A stretch of DNA of 64,000 nucleotides. Origin: Sphingobacteriales bacterium (GTDB lineage Bacteria > Bacteroidota > Bacteroidia > Chitinophagales > JADIYW01). The position numbers and the translations under genes are program-made. The notes below the pieces were generated by a model that saw nothing but the letters and a program-made list of their open reading frames with translations, had not been told where the DNA came from and did not search any database. Every line of letters begins with the position of its first letter. The first letter of the stretch is position 1. The stretch covers positions 1 through 64,000 of the forward strand of contig JADJYT010000003.1 in the NCBI GenBank assembly GCA_016719635.1. Reading direction: 5' to 3'. Below, piece after piece: positions 50,955-59,549 of the stretch.

Positions 50955-51359
50955 TTAGTACATAATATTTTTCATGATTTTCATATCGAAATTGACCGGC
51001 AAGACCATCATTTCCTTTTTGGGCATTCCATTTACGGTAGCCGGTGACCATTTAGGCATCAGTTTAATGACACGCAAGGCTTCCGCATCGAGCACCACCT
51101 GAGAAGATTTCAGTATCCTCACATTCGTCAGGGAACCGTCCTCATTCACGGTAAACGCAACCAGTGTTTTACCTTCCCACTTTTGCTTTTGTGCCTCTTC
51201 CGGATATTTCAGATTAATATCTAAAAACTGAACCAATGCCTTATCGCCACCCGGAAACTGGGGCTTAGTGGCAACAACATCAGTCTGAGCCATGACAGGC
51301 TGCAAAACACCACAAAGGATAAGCAGTATGGTGCTTATTTTTAGTCGTATCATTTTCAT
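50955..51359 (-). CDS. Secreted/periplasmic TonB C-terminal domain protein
   Basis: About 134 residues from MKMIRLKIST (51359); the frame opens 17 codons upstream, inside the probable leader. Signal peptide LLILCGVLQPVMAQ. The rest is a TonB C-terminal domain: PQFPGGDKALVQFLDINLKYP, EGKTLVAFTVNEDGSLTNV, ALRVIKLMPKWSPATVNG. It lacks the N-terminal membrane anchor and proline-rich arm of a true energy transducer, so it is a stand-alone TonB-domain protein, common in this phylum. Nine bases before amn. Confidence 0.85.
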   Translation of the reverse strand: MKMIRLKISTILLILCGVLQPVMAQTDVVATKPQFPGGDKALVQFLDINLKYPEEAQKQKWEGKTLVAFTVNEDGSLTNVRILKSSQVVLDAEALRVIKLMPKWSPATVNGMPKKEMMVLPVNFDMKIMKNIMY

Positions 51360-51411
51360 CTTTCTTCTTTTAACTAATTTCAACGTTGCCATATAAGCAA
51401 CGTGCAACATT

Positions 51412-51419
51412 CAAAAGTA
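51412..51419 (-). promoter_or_regulatory. -7 element for the TonB-domain gene
   Basis: TACTTTTG on the minus strand fits TAnnTTTG, about 53 bases before the chosen ATG. The leader between contains a 7-bp inverted repeat ACGTTGC/GCAACGT at about 51383-51402 that could form a hairpin. Confidence 0.45.
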
Positions 51420-51486
51420 ACTCATGCTGGTGCAAATGACACCCGAACAATATGCAGATGTGTGGATAAGTCAGGGTTATAAACGA

Positions 51487-52893
51487 TTACGGGAACACGC
51501 CCAATTCCATATAGGAATAACCGATTTTGTTCAATGCATCCAGATATGCCGCGGTGCGTAAACTTATTTTCTTGTGCTCTTTCCAGATACGATGGATATT
51601 TTCATAAGAGTTGACCATGGTGGTTTCCAACCCGGAACGCACCAAATCCAGCTCACTGGCACCGTGTACGATATCCCGCTCTTCTTTCGTAATTTTTTTT
51701 CCGGTGTTTCGTTCAATCATATTCATGATATCATTGAACGAAGATTCCTGAAAGCCTCTGTCCAGCCTGCCGAAACTGACATGCGATAAATTTTTCAGCC
51801 ATTCAAAATAAGAAACCGTAACACCGCCGGCATTCAGGTATAAATCCGGCACTATCAAAACACCTTTCTTGAGTAAAATACGTTCAGCCTCCGGTGTGAC
51901 AGGGCCGTTTGCGCCCTCTCCGATAATCTTGGCTTTAATGCGCTCTGCATTTTCTTTGGTAATCTGATTTTCCAGGGCTGCCGGTACCAGGATATCACAT
52001 TCGTGTTCCATCAACGCATTGGATTGTTTGAAGAATCTCGCTTTGGGATAATTTCGAATGGTTCTGTTTTCAATCTGGTATTTTTTTAAATCCTCGACAT
52101 CAATCCCTTTGGCGTTATACAATCCGCCTTCAAACTCAGCTATTCCGACAATCAGCGCTCCGTTTTCCTGCATCACACGGGCAGTATGGTACCCCACATT
52201 TCCGAAACCCTGAATGATGACGGTTTTGCCTTCGATGCCTTTCGTCAACCCCAGCTTTTTCATATCGTGCTCAAAGCTGCAGGCCTGTTTCAGTCCGTAA
52301 AAAACGCCCCGCCCGGTCGCTTCCGTCCTGCCATGTACGCCACCCTGAGAAATCGGCTTTCCGGTAACACATCCCGCCGCATCTATCTGGGACGAATTAA
52401 ACTGGATATAGGTATCGACTATCCAGCTCATCTCGCGTTCACCGGTACCATAATCGGGAGCCGGCACATCGAGTGAAGGCCCTATAAATCCTTTCTTGAT
52501 GAGCTCAAACGTATAACGGCGTGTAATCTTTTCGAGCTGCTCATCCGTATAATTTTTCGGATTGATTTTAATGCCTCCTTTGGCACCGCCGAACGGCACA
52601 TCCACCACCGCACATTTATACGTCATCAGGGCGGCGAGCGCCATCACTTCATCCTGGTTGACCATGTCACTGTAACGGATACCGCCTTTGGTAGGTAATT
52701 TATGATGGGAATGCTGAACACGATAGGCTTCAAACACCTGAATCTCATTGCCGATTTTTACCGGAAAATTAATCTGATAAACGGCATTACATACTTTAAT
52801 CTGATTGATTAAACCTTTAGGGAATTTGGTGTAGAGGGCTGCCTGGTCAACGTAGGTTTGAACGTTCTGGAAAAATTTGCTTTCTGTGCTCAT
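51487..52893 (-). CDS. Glutamate dehydrogenase (Glu/Leu/Phe/Val family)
   Basis: 468 residues. Interconverts glutamate and 2-oxoglutarate + ammonium. Motifs: KLPTKGGIRYSD (~65-76), MTYKCAVVDVPFGGAKGGIKI with catalytic-site lysine K105, DVPAPDYGTGEREM, and Rossmann GFGNVG (NAD(P)-binding). Ends SYMELGVFP. The family cannot be resolved to Glu versus Leu/Phe substrate by eye, but length and motifs favour glutamate. Follows the cytochrome c maturation genes on the same strand with four bases between it and ccmD. Confidence 0.93.
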   Translation of the reverse strand: MSTESKFFQNVQTYVDQAALYTKFPKGLINQIKVCNAVYQINFPVKIGNEIQVFEAYRVQHSHHKLPTKGGIRYSDMVNQDEVMALAALMTYKCAVVDVPFGGAKGGIKINPKNYTDEQLEKITRRYTFELIKKGFIGPSLDVPAPDYGTGEREMSWIVDTYIQFNSSQIDAAGCVTGKPISQGGVHGRTEATGRGVFYGLKQACSFEHDMKKLGLTKGIEGKTVIIQGFGNVGYHTARVMQENGALIVGIAEFEGGLYNAKGIDVEDLKKYQIENRTIRNYPKARFFKQSNALMEHECDILVPAALENQITKENAERIKAKIIGEGANGPVTPEAERILLKKGVLIVPDLYLNAGGVTVSYFEWLKNLSHVSFGRLDRGFQESSFNDIMNMIERNTGKKITKEERDIVHGASELDLVRSGLETTMVNSYENIHRIWKEHKKISLRTAAYLDALNKIGYSYMELGVFP

Positions 52894-52896
52894 AAT

Positions 52897-53109
52897 TTAA
52901 TTATTTACTTCCTCTTCCAGTTTCTTTATCTTTCTTTCGAGATAGAAAAGAAACAGAAAAATACCGGACAGAATGACGGTTGCTACTGCTATCACGGCGT
53001 AAATTTTGCCATCCTGCATCAGTTTGTCACCTGTATTCACGATTTGTGCGTTTAACGTTTTAGAAATACCTGCGAAAAGTAAAATTAAAATTGCATATTT
53101 TTTAGACAT
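52897..53109 (-). CDS. ccmD: CcmD family protein
   Basis: 70 residues: an N-terminal hydrophobic leader (YAILILLFAGISKTLNAQ) and one membrane helix (AVIAVATVILSGIFLFLFYL) followed by the charged ERKIKKLEEE tail typical of CcmD. CcmD holds the CcmABC haem-export complex together. Placed after ccmC in the expected order. Confidence 0.85.
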   Translation of the reverse strand: MSKKYAILILLFAGISKTLNAQIVNTGDKLMQDGKIYAVIAVATVILSGIFLFLFYLERKIKKLEEEVNN

Positions 53110-53162
53110 AGCCGTTAATTATTTTAAAGAGTCTGAAATAGATTGGGTTATAGATTATTTTA

Positions 53163-53843
53163 TTAGACAATATCCAGATGATGGATTTTGCGGAAAATTT
53201 TTTGCATTCGAATGATGAGTGTACTGATCCAGACAGATAATAATACCCAGCCAATAACAGCAGGGTAAAATACCATTCTTAAATCTCTGTCCAGGTCATA
53301 GCTGTTGAATCCGGGATTGCCGCCGTTGCCGGGATGCAGGGAAGAATTGCTGATTCTTGGAATCACGTTGATTAAAACCATGAACATGGTAAAGGCAAAG
53401 ACAGAATAGACCGCTGAAAACCGTGCTCTTTTTTCTTCATCCTCAAAAGAACCTCTCAGTACAAAATATGCCGCATATATGAGCAAAGCTGCTGCTGCGC
53501 CGTTCAATTTCACTTCCTGAAACACCCACCATGCCCCCCAGGTCGCCCTTGCCCAAATGGAACCCGTGATGATTCCAAGAACCCCGAACAAAAATCCTAC
53601 GGCAGCGAACGAAGAAGCTACGATATCATCCTGTATCTTTTGTCTGCTCAGGTAAAAAATGCTGTAAATCAGAGAAACGAACATCATCAGCATCATACTG
53701 AACCACATAGGTACATGAAAGTACAGGTTTCGGATAGAAGACTCTAAAATATTCAGTTCTGGAATGCTTCCCAGAAATCCCATGAAGATGGTATAAAACA
53801 ACAAAACGATACAGAGATATTTCCACCAGTTTTTCATACTCAA
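53163..53843 (-). CDS. ccmC: CcmC-type haem exporter subunit (CcsA-like)
   Basis: 226 residues, six membrane helices. Helix histidine in NLYFHVPMWFS and a second in SSLHPGNGG fit haem axial ligands. The tryptophan-rich segment is WGAWWVFQEVKLNG; in the canonical WWD motif the end reads W-D, whereas here the residues are F-Q (see findings). Delivers haem to CcmE during cytochrome c maturation. The stop of ccmB overlaps its region closely and ccmD follows. Confidence 0.88.
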   Translation of the reverse strand: MSMKNWWKYLCIVLLFYTIFMGFLGSIPELNILESSIRNLYFHVPMWFSMMLMMFVSLIYSIFYLSRQKIQDDIVASSFAAVGFLFGVLGIITGSIWARATWGAWWVFQEVKLNGAAAALLIYAAYFVLRGSFEDEEKRARFSAVYSVFAFTMFMVLINVIPRISNSSLHPGNGGNPGFNSYDLDRDLRMVFYPAVIGWVLLSVWISTLIIRMQKIFRKIHHLDIV

Positions 53844-53852
53844 AATCTTTAA

Positions 53853-54506
53853 TTAATCCCGCCAAATATACGGAAACAAAACGACTGAAAGCAACAACGT
53901 AATGATATCCAGCAGGGCTATCGCGCCGAGATTCATGTAAATATCTTTTTCCTGAATGGCAAAATCGCTCAGTCCGCTCATCTTCACAATTAACAGCAAC
54001 AGCGGTAAAATGATTGGAAATCCCAAAATCGCCAGCAACACAAAATTCTGGGTACGCGCGGTAATGGCGGACATCAGTGTGAATAAATTGGAAAAACCAA
54101 CAGACCCCAAAATGATGGTCAGCAGAAAAAGACCTTTATCCTGAATGTTTTCATTGAAAAACAACATCATCATCGCATAAATGACCAAAGAAAGCAGGGT
54201 TATCAGTAGCGCATTATAGATAATCTTGGAAACTATAAACTCTACGGGGGAAGCCAGCGAGCGCAGGTAATAAAACTGTTCGTTGACATCTTTTACAAAC
54301 GACTTAGAAACGGCATTGACAGTTGTAAACAACGCGATAATCCAAAACAGGGCAATCCAGGTGGGTATGGTGATATTTCCCTCAAAAATCAGGTAAATCA
54401 AAAAAGAAGTGCCGAGTACATATATAAAAATGGTGCCGAGTGCCGTTTTTTGCCGCCACTCCAGTTGTATTTCTTTTTGAATAAGTTTCAGAATTACAGA
54501 TGCCAC
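53853..54506 (-). CDS. ccmB: Haem exporter subunit CcmB
   Basis: About 217 residues with six membrane helices. N-terminal LIQKEIQLEWRQKTALGTIF and the ALFWIIALFTTVNAVSKSF segment fit CcmB. Start taken as GTG at 54506 (V/M-ASVILKLIQKE): an ATG at 54521 exists but lies upstream of a -7 element (54511-54518). Membrane part of the CcmAB ABC transporter; ccmA is not in the window. First gene of ccmB-ccmC-ccmD-glutamate dehydrogenase. Confidence 0.9.
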   Translation of the reverse strand: MASVILKLIQKEIQLEWRQKTALGTIFIYVLGTSFLIYLIFEGNITIPTWIALFWIIALFTTVNAVSKSFVKDVNEQFYYLRSLASPVEFIVSKIIYNALLITLLSLVIYAMMMLFFNENIQDKGLFLLTIILGSVGFSNLFTLMSAITARTQNFVLLAILGFPIILPLLLLIVKMSGLSDFAIQEKDIYMNLGAIALLDIITLLLSVVLFPYIWRD

Positions 54507-54510
54507 TAAA

Positions 54511-54518
54511 CAAAAATA
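54511..54518 (-). promoter_or_regulatory. -7 element for ccmB, nearly leaderless
   Basis: TATTTTTG on the minus strand matches TAnnTTTG and ends five bases before the GTG at 54506, implying a very short or absent leader. TTTG lies 23 nt upstream, slightly far. Confidence 0.4.
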
Positions 54519-54548
54519 CATTATTTTAGTTGTTTAACGAGCAAAGTC

Positions 54549-55097
54549 ATGCTACAATCTAAAGCATCTAATAATCGCCCTCTCTATTTTCAGCTTTTTA
54601 TACTGTTGTGTACTATTCTACTGCTGAATGCCTGTTCCGGTGCCAAGAAAACTTCCTCTACTCCGACCATTAAACAGCAAACTGCACCCAAACCTTCTTC
54701 CGTAAACGTCGATGGATTATTGTGGTTCGCTAAAAAACAAATTGGAATGCCTTATAAATATGCTTCTTCCGACCCTAAAAACGGCGGGCTCGACTGTTCG
54801 GGTTTCCTGTTTTATGTTTTCCGTCATTTTGATGTCATTGTGCCCCGCACCTCTCAGGATTATATGAATTTTGGTATCCCGGTGGAAAAGCACCAGGCAC
54901 AAAAAGGCAATGTCATCCTTTTTGCCGGCTCGGATGAGAAAAGCAAAACGGCGGGACATGCCGGTATCATTACGGAAATCAAAGACGGTGTTATTTATTT
55001 TATACACGCATCCACCTCCAAAGGGGTGATGATAAACAAATTAACGGATACTTATTATGCTAAACGATATTTAAAAATTGTGGATGTAATTAATTAG
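54549..55097 (+). CDS. NlpC/P60 peptidase lipoprotein
   Basis: 182 residues. Lipobox LLNACSG with Cys29. NlpC/P60 domain ~55-182 with catalytic C83 (GLDCSGFLF), H137 (GHAGIITE) and third residue H153 (IHAST). Cleaves peptidoglycan stem peptides, probably the D-Glu to diamino acid bond. Divergent from ccmB, 48 bases before accC. Confidence 0.94.
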   Translation: MLQSKASNNRPLYFQLFILLCTILLLNACSGAKKTSSTPTIKQQTAPKPSSVNVDGLLWFAKKQIGMPYKYASSDPKNGGLDCSGFLFYVFRHFDVIVPRTSQDYMNFGIPVEKHQAQKGNVILFAGSDEKSKTAGHAGIITEIKDGVIYFIHASTSKGVMINKLTDTYYAKRYLKIVDVIN

Positions 55098-55108
55098 TCT
55101 TAGAATTG

Positions 55109-55116
55109 TATTTTTG
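55109..55116 (+). promoter_or_regulatory. -7 element upstream of accC
   Basis: TATTTTTG matches TAnnTTTG, 29 bases before the accC ATG. No convincing -33 element. Confidence 0.35.
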
Positions 55117-55144
55117 TATTTCTTTCAGAATATAAAGTTGTTGA

Positions 55145-56623
55145 ATGAAAAAAATTTTAGTAGCGAATCGCGGAGAAATCGCCCTGCGGGTGATGCGCAC
55201 CTGTAAGCAGATGGGAATTGCTTCCGTAGCCATCTATTCCGAAGCAGATAGAAATTCGCCGCATGTCCGCTTTGCAGATGAGGCGGTATGCGTGGGCCCT
55301 GCTGCTTCCAAAGAATCCTATCTTAGAATAGACAAGATTATAGATATCTGCAAACAGTTACAGGTGGACGGTGTTCATCCGGGTTATGGCTTTTTAAGTG
55401 AAAATGCGGCATTTGCCAAAGCCTGTAAGGATAATGGCATCATTTTCATTGGGCCGAGTTCGGAAGCGATTGAAATCATGGGCAGCAAGCTGGCCGCCAA
55501 GCAGGCCGTTTCCAAATTCGACGTTCCATTGGTACCGGGTACCGACCAGCCCATTACCGATATTGAAGAGGCAAAAATACTGGCGCAGCAAATCGGCTTT
55601 CCTATTCTGATAAAGGCCTCTGCGGGCGGCGGCGGTAAAGGCATGCGCATTGTGAACGGTATGGACGATTTTGAAGAACAGATGAAACTGGCCGTCTCGG
55701 AAGCCACCTCCGCTTTCGGCGATGGCAGCGTCTTCATCGAAAAATTTGTGACTTCTCCCAGACACATTGAAATACAGGTACTCGGCGACACACACGGCAA
55801 TATCGTCTATTTATTTGAGCGCGACTGCTCTGTACAACGCCGTCACCAGAAGGTGGTGGAAGAAGCACCCAGTGCCGTGCTGACGCCAGCCCTGCGGCAA
55901 CAAATGGGCGAAGCAGCCGTTCAGGTGGCCAGGTCCGTGAACTACCTCGGCGCAGGAACCGTAGAATTTATCGTCAACAATAAACTGGAATTCTATTTTC
56001 TCGAGATGAATACCCGCCTGCAGGTGGAACACCCTGTTACGGAAATGATTACCGGCATCGACCTGGTGAAAGAACAAATCAACGTTGCAGAAGGCAAGCC
56101 CATCTCCTTCCGACAGGAAGACTTGCGCATCAACGGGCACGCCATCGAACTTCGGGTATATGCGGAAGATCCTTCAAACAACTTCCTGCCGGATATCGGA
56201 AAGCTGGAAGTGTACAAAACGCCTAAAGGCGAAGGCATTCGGGTCGACGACGGCTTTGATGAAGGCATGGATATTCCGATCTACTATGACCCGATGATTG
56301 CCAAGCTGATTGCACACGGCATCAACCGCGCAGATGCCATCGATAAGCTGAAAAAAGCCATTGAGGATTATAAAATCAAAGGTGTAAAGACCACCTTGCC
56401 GTTCGGTACATTTGTACTGAACCATGCGGCATTTACTACCGGAAATTTTGATACCAAATTTGTCGACAATTATTTCCATCCCAATGAAATCCGGGAAGAC
56501 GAAGTGCGCCTTGCCACCCTTATTGCATCAAAACTATTCGACGAAAAGGATCATGCATTCGAAGTGAAAGAAGGAAAAAATTTCTGTAACGTTTCCAACT
56601 GGAGAAAAAACAGGGTGGAGTAG
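55145..56623 (+). CDS. accC: Acetyl-CoA carboxylase biotin carboxylase subunit
   Basis: 492 residues, slightly longer than the usual ~450 because of a C-terminal tail (ASKLFDEKDHAFEVKEGKNF). Carboxylates biotin on its carrier protein with ATP and bicarbonate. Motifs: KKILVANRGEIALRVMRTC, ATP-grasp GGGGKGMR (~161-169), ERDCSVQRRHQKVVEEAPS and EMNTRLQVEHPVTE (~287-300). No accB follows, so it could instead serve an acyl-CoA carboxylase; acetyl-CoA is the default reading. Frame intact. Confidence 0.93.
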   Translation: MKKILVANRGEIALRVMRTCKQMGIASVAIYSEADRNSPHVRFADEAVCVGPAASKESYLRIDKIIDICKQLQVDGVHPGYGFLSENAAFAKACKDNGIIFIGPSSEAIEIMGSKLAAKQAVSKFDVPLVPGTDQPITDIEEAKILAQQIGFPILIKASAGGGGKGMRIVNGMDDFEEQMKLAVSEATSAFGDGSVFIEKFVTSPRHIEIQVLGDTHGNIVYLFERDCSVQRRHQKVVEEAPSAVLTPALRQQMGEAAVQVARSVNYLGAGTVEFIVNNKLEFYFLEMNTRLQVEHPVTEMITGIDLVKEQINVAEGKPISFRQEDLRINGHAIELRVYAEDPSNNFLPDIGKLEVYKTPKGEGIRVDDGFDEGMDIPIYYDPMIAKLIAHGINRADAIDKLKKAIEDYKIKGVKTTLPFGTFVLNHAAFTTGNFDTKFVDNYFHPNEIREDEVRLATLIASKLFDEKDHAFEVKEGKNFCNVSNWRKNRVE

Positions 56624-56660
56624 TTTGGGTATTAGTTTTTAATTTCAATGTAGTTACTAA

Positions 56661-56681
56661 TTAAACAACTCAGTTGTTTAA
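56661..56681. repeat. Inverted repeat after accC
   Basis: Perfect 9-bp arms TTAAACAAC and GTTGTTTAA around a TCA loop, 38 bases past accC. AT-rich with no T-run, so a weak terminator at best. Confidence 0.4.
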
Positions 56682-56823
56682 CTTATATAAAATTAATCCC
56701 AGCTAAATTCATAATCCAGTTATTAATTTGAATGAAATGATATTAACAATGAGTAAGATATGTTTACAAGTCTTTCTTATTTTAATTTACAATGTATAAT
56801 GCATTTGTTAGTTTTAACATACT

Positions 56824-57257
56824 ATGAAAAAGATATTTCTAGATACTGAATTTACAGGTCTACATCAAAAAACCAAATTAATATCTTTAGCTTTTGTAGC
56901 TGAAAGTGGAGAAGCATTTTATGCGGAATTCAGTGACTTCGATATAAAGGGAGCAGATAATATAACTCAGCAATTTTTTAAAAATGAAGTAATACCTCAG
57001 CTTGGCAATTTACCATATCAAGTAAATGAGATTAATAGGTATTATGTTTCTGGAAACACTTTAGAAATTAAATTGGCAATAACAAAATGGTTCAATCAGT
57101 TCCAACAAACTAAAAACAGCTTGCAAATATGGGCAGATTATTATGCCTGGGATTGGGTTTTGTTTTGTGAACTATTTGGTGGTGCTTTTTGTATCCCTCA
57201 GAACATTCACTATATGACAATGGATCTGGCGACATTTTTATTCAGCCGGAATGTAAA
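56824..57257 (+). CDS. 3'-5' exonuclease-like protein, N-terminal segment
   Basis: Open from MKKIFLDTEFTGLHQKTKLI to a stop at 57270. Exonuclease I motif D-T-E (residues 7-9), then WADYYAWDWVLFCELFG (motif II Asp). The last four codons before the stop are out of frame: restoring one T in the run at about 57235-57239 gives MDLATFFIQPECKKK and joins the 57240-57398 segment. Cleavage of nucleic acid from the 3' end is the family activity; the in vivo target is unknown. AT-rich compared with accC just upstream. Confidence 0.65.
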
Positions 57258-57398
57258 AAGAAGATATTGACAGAGAAGAACTCTTGCAAAAAATATAAAG
57301 ATCCGGATAACTTAAAACGACACAACGCTTTATATGATGCGAGAATTGAGTTGGCTTGTTTAAAGGAATTAATAAAATACAATGGGAATCAAGAATAA
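57240..57398 (+). CDS. 3'-5' exonuclease-like protein, C-terminal segment
   Basis: Continues the exonuclease in the next frame (IQPECKKKILTEKN ... NLKRHNALYDARIELACLKELI). RHNALYDAR carries the motif III His and Asp of DEDDh nucleases, so with the one-base repair all metal ligands are present (~190 residues). The nominal start at 57189 is internal. Confidence 0.65.
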   Translation: MQPECKKKILTEKNSCKKYKDPDNLKRHNALYDARIELACLKELIKYNGNQE

Positions 57399-57501
57399 AT
57401 ATCCTTTATTTGTCCACAGTTTTATGGTGCCATTAAGATGGGATTATTTGCCAAATGATTTTGATTTTAAACAATCCAAAGAATCTTATGATTTTGAATA
57501 A
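57382..57501 (+). CDS. Possible 39-residue open frame
   Basis: Starts inside the end of the exonuclease gene (ATG 57382) and reads MGIKNKYPLFVHSFM ... LRWDYLPNDFDFKQ to a stop at 57501. No family recognised. An adjoining frame (57482-57559) continues with similar composition, so this could be the remnant of a longer, broken gene. Confidence 0.25.
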   Translation: MGIKNKYPLFVHSFMVPLRWDYLPNDFDFKQSKESYDFE

Positions 57502-57587
57502 AGAATCTCAAGAAGTATATGATATCAGTGGAAAGGTAAAAATTGCAGAGTATAGTTAATCTAAATGATTTAAATTTTTAATTTAAT

Positions 57588-59025
57588 ATGAAAAATAAAT
57601 ATATTAATTATTTTATTTTTTATATTTATCTTTTCCTGTAAGAAAGATAATTCTACGAATAATATAATTTCTGAGAATCCAAGATTTGTACATGACCAAT
57701 ATGGTAGAGTATTAATCCTTCACGGCTTAAACATGTCGAGTAGTGCAAAGAGCGAAGGTCGTCCATCCGATACGCTTTCTTATTTAAAACATTTTCCATG
57801 GACAACAGAATCTTTTGTAGATAAAGAAGCTAAAGATTATGGTTTTAATGTAGTACGGTATTTAATATTTTGGAATGGAATAGAACCACATCGTGATAAT
57901 TTCAGACAAGCATATTTAGACAGCACAGAACGAAGAGTACGTTGGTACACCGATAGAGGCATGTATGTTATTCTAGATATGCACCAAGATGTATATAGTA
58001 ATTTGCTTTATGGAAATGGAGCACCTCGATGGGCAACTATTACCAATGGTCTAACACCAGATTCTATTGCACCTTTAGGGTTGTGGTGGTTACGAAATAT
58101 ACAACCAGCAGTAATCAATGCCTATCAAAACTTTTTTCAACACACCAATCATAAATATTTGCAAGAGCATTACATTATGGCTTGGCAAAAAGTTATTGAG
58201 CGATTTAAAGATAATCCTTATGTTATTGGTTATGATTTGATGAATGAGCCTCACGGTGGCGATTTAGTGAAAACTTTATTCGGAGAATTTGAAAGAAATC
58301 AATTAGCTCCATTTTATAATAGATTGATAAAAGGAATACGCGAAGTAGATAATGAAAAATGGATATTCTTTGAGCCTCGTGCATTCGGTGTAAATTTTGC
58401 ATTAGAATCCCATTTACCAAAAATAAGTGATCAACGTATCGGACATCCACGTATGCAATATGCTCCACATTGTTATCCTTTATTTATAGAATCAAAAAAA
58501 TATATTCAGTCTGATAAACCACAATTATTAGAATGGGAAAGAAGAAGACAAATAGAATTAAAATTACACGGATCTGGTTTTCACATTGGTGAATTTAAGT
58601 ATCAACCAGAATGGGCAGGATTGAATGAATATTTCAGCGATTTCTTTGAAATGACAGATAGAAATATGGCAAACTGGACCTATTGGAGTAGCGACCCTGG
58701 TGGTGCCGGACCTTGGAATAGAGACTTTACTGAAAATATCATCATGGATAATTTGATACGTGTGTATCCAAGAGCGATTGCAGGCGAACCTATTTCATTT
58801 AACTACAACAAGGCATCCAATATTTTCAATCTTAGTTATAAAAATAATCCAGCAATAAGTCAACCAACAGAAATATTCATACCCAATAGATTCTTTATAA
58901 ACGGTTATAATTTAGTGTTAGATGGAGCTACAAATTATACTACTTCATTCGATGTGCAATACAACATTTTAAAAATTTATTGTTCAGAAGCAAAAGAAGT
59001 TAAAATTACAATAACTGCTAAATGA
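57588..59025 (+). CDS. GH5 endoglycoceramidase-like lipoprotein
   Basis: The main frame is open from before 57733 to 59025. With A5 read as A4 at 57591-57595 it begins at ATG 57588 as MKINILIILFFIFIFSCKKD, a lipoprotein signal with Cys17; total ~478 residues. Catalytic domain: DQYGRVLILHGLNMSS, GFNVVRYLIFWNGIEPHRDN, VILDMHQDVYSN, YDLMNEPHGGD (acid/base Glu at 58246) and HIGEFKYQP (nucleophile Glu at 58591). The C-terminal ~85 residues are a beta-sandwich. This motif set resembles endoglycoceramidases and related glycosidases that cut glycan from lipid or other aglycones. Strikingly AT-rich; surrounded by mobile remnants, so probably acquired. Confidence 0.82.
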
Positions 59026-59040
59026 TTTATATTACTGAGT

Positions 59041-59157
59041 TCAACTTAGTTCGCTTCTGATGCCATCTACTGTAATGCGTACATAGATGGGTGCTTTGCC
59101 GTTGTCGTCGATTTTCGCTCTCTTAACGTAGAATAGGATGCCTAATGTTTTGTTCAT
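59041..59157 (-). pseudogene. Truncated tyrosine integrase (N-terminal arm-binding fragment)
   Basis: 38 codons: MNKTLGILFYVKRAKIDDNG, then KAPIYVRITVDGIRSELS, then a stop. This is the N-terminal arm-type DNA-binding domain typical of Bacteroidota tyrosine integrases; the core-binding and catalytic domains are gone. It lies between the end of the GH5 gene and the left end of the IS3 element, marking an old mobile-element boundary. Confidence 0.75.
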
Positions 59158-59227
59158 GGTGTAAGTGTCCCTAAAAAATCAGACAATTTAAAAATAGAGT
59201 AAAATTCTTAAATTTAAATTGTTTATT

Positions 59228-59517
59228 ATGAAAAAGACACGATTTACGGAGACGCAGATAGTTTCCATTTTACGACAACAGGAAGGTGGCAGAGCCACCA
59301 AGGAGCTATGCCGGGAGAACGGCATCTCAGAGGCTACCTTTACAACTGGAAGAGCAAGTACGGAGGTATGGAAGCCTCTGATGTACGAAGGCTCAAAGAG
59401 TTAGAAGAGGAAAATTCAAGGCTGAAGCGGATGTTTGCTGAATTGAGCATGGATCATGCCATTTTAAAGGATGTTATATCAAAAAAAGGCTGGGGCCCTG
59501 TAAACAGAGGGAACTGA
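59228..59517 (+). CDS. IS3-family transposase OrfA
   Basis: Helix-turn-helix protein starting MKKTRFTETQIVSILRQQEG, with ENGISEATFYNWKSKYGGM after repair and a leucine-zipper-like ELEEENSRLKRMFAELSM. The frame is broken at 59339-59341, where TTT must be TTTT. The end carries SKK on an A7 run (59480-59486 region), the usual -1 slippage site that joins OrfA to OrfB. If the frameshift is real this copy is inactive. Confidence 0.8.
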
Positions 59518-59549
59518 CGGAATCCATCGTAAAGGATTACGAAGTTCCG

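Noticed and set aside
50955..51359. Full-length TonB energy transducer
   Set aside because: It has a cleavable signal peptide rather than a membrane anchor and lacks the proline-rich arm.
55384..55800. Minus-strand open frames of 133-138 codons inside accC
   Set aside because: Antisense shadows of a highly conserved enzyme gene.
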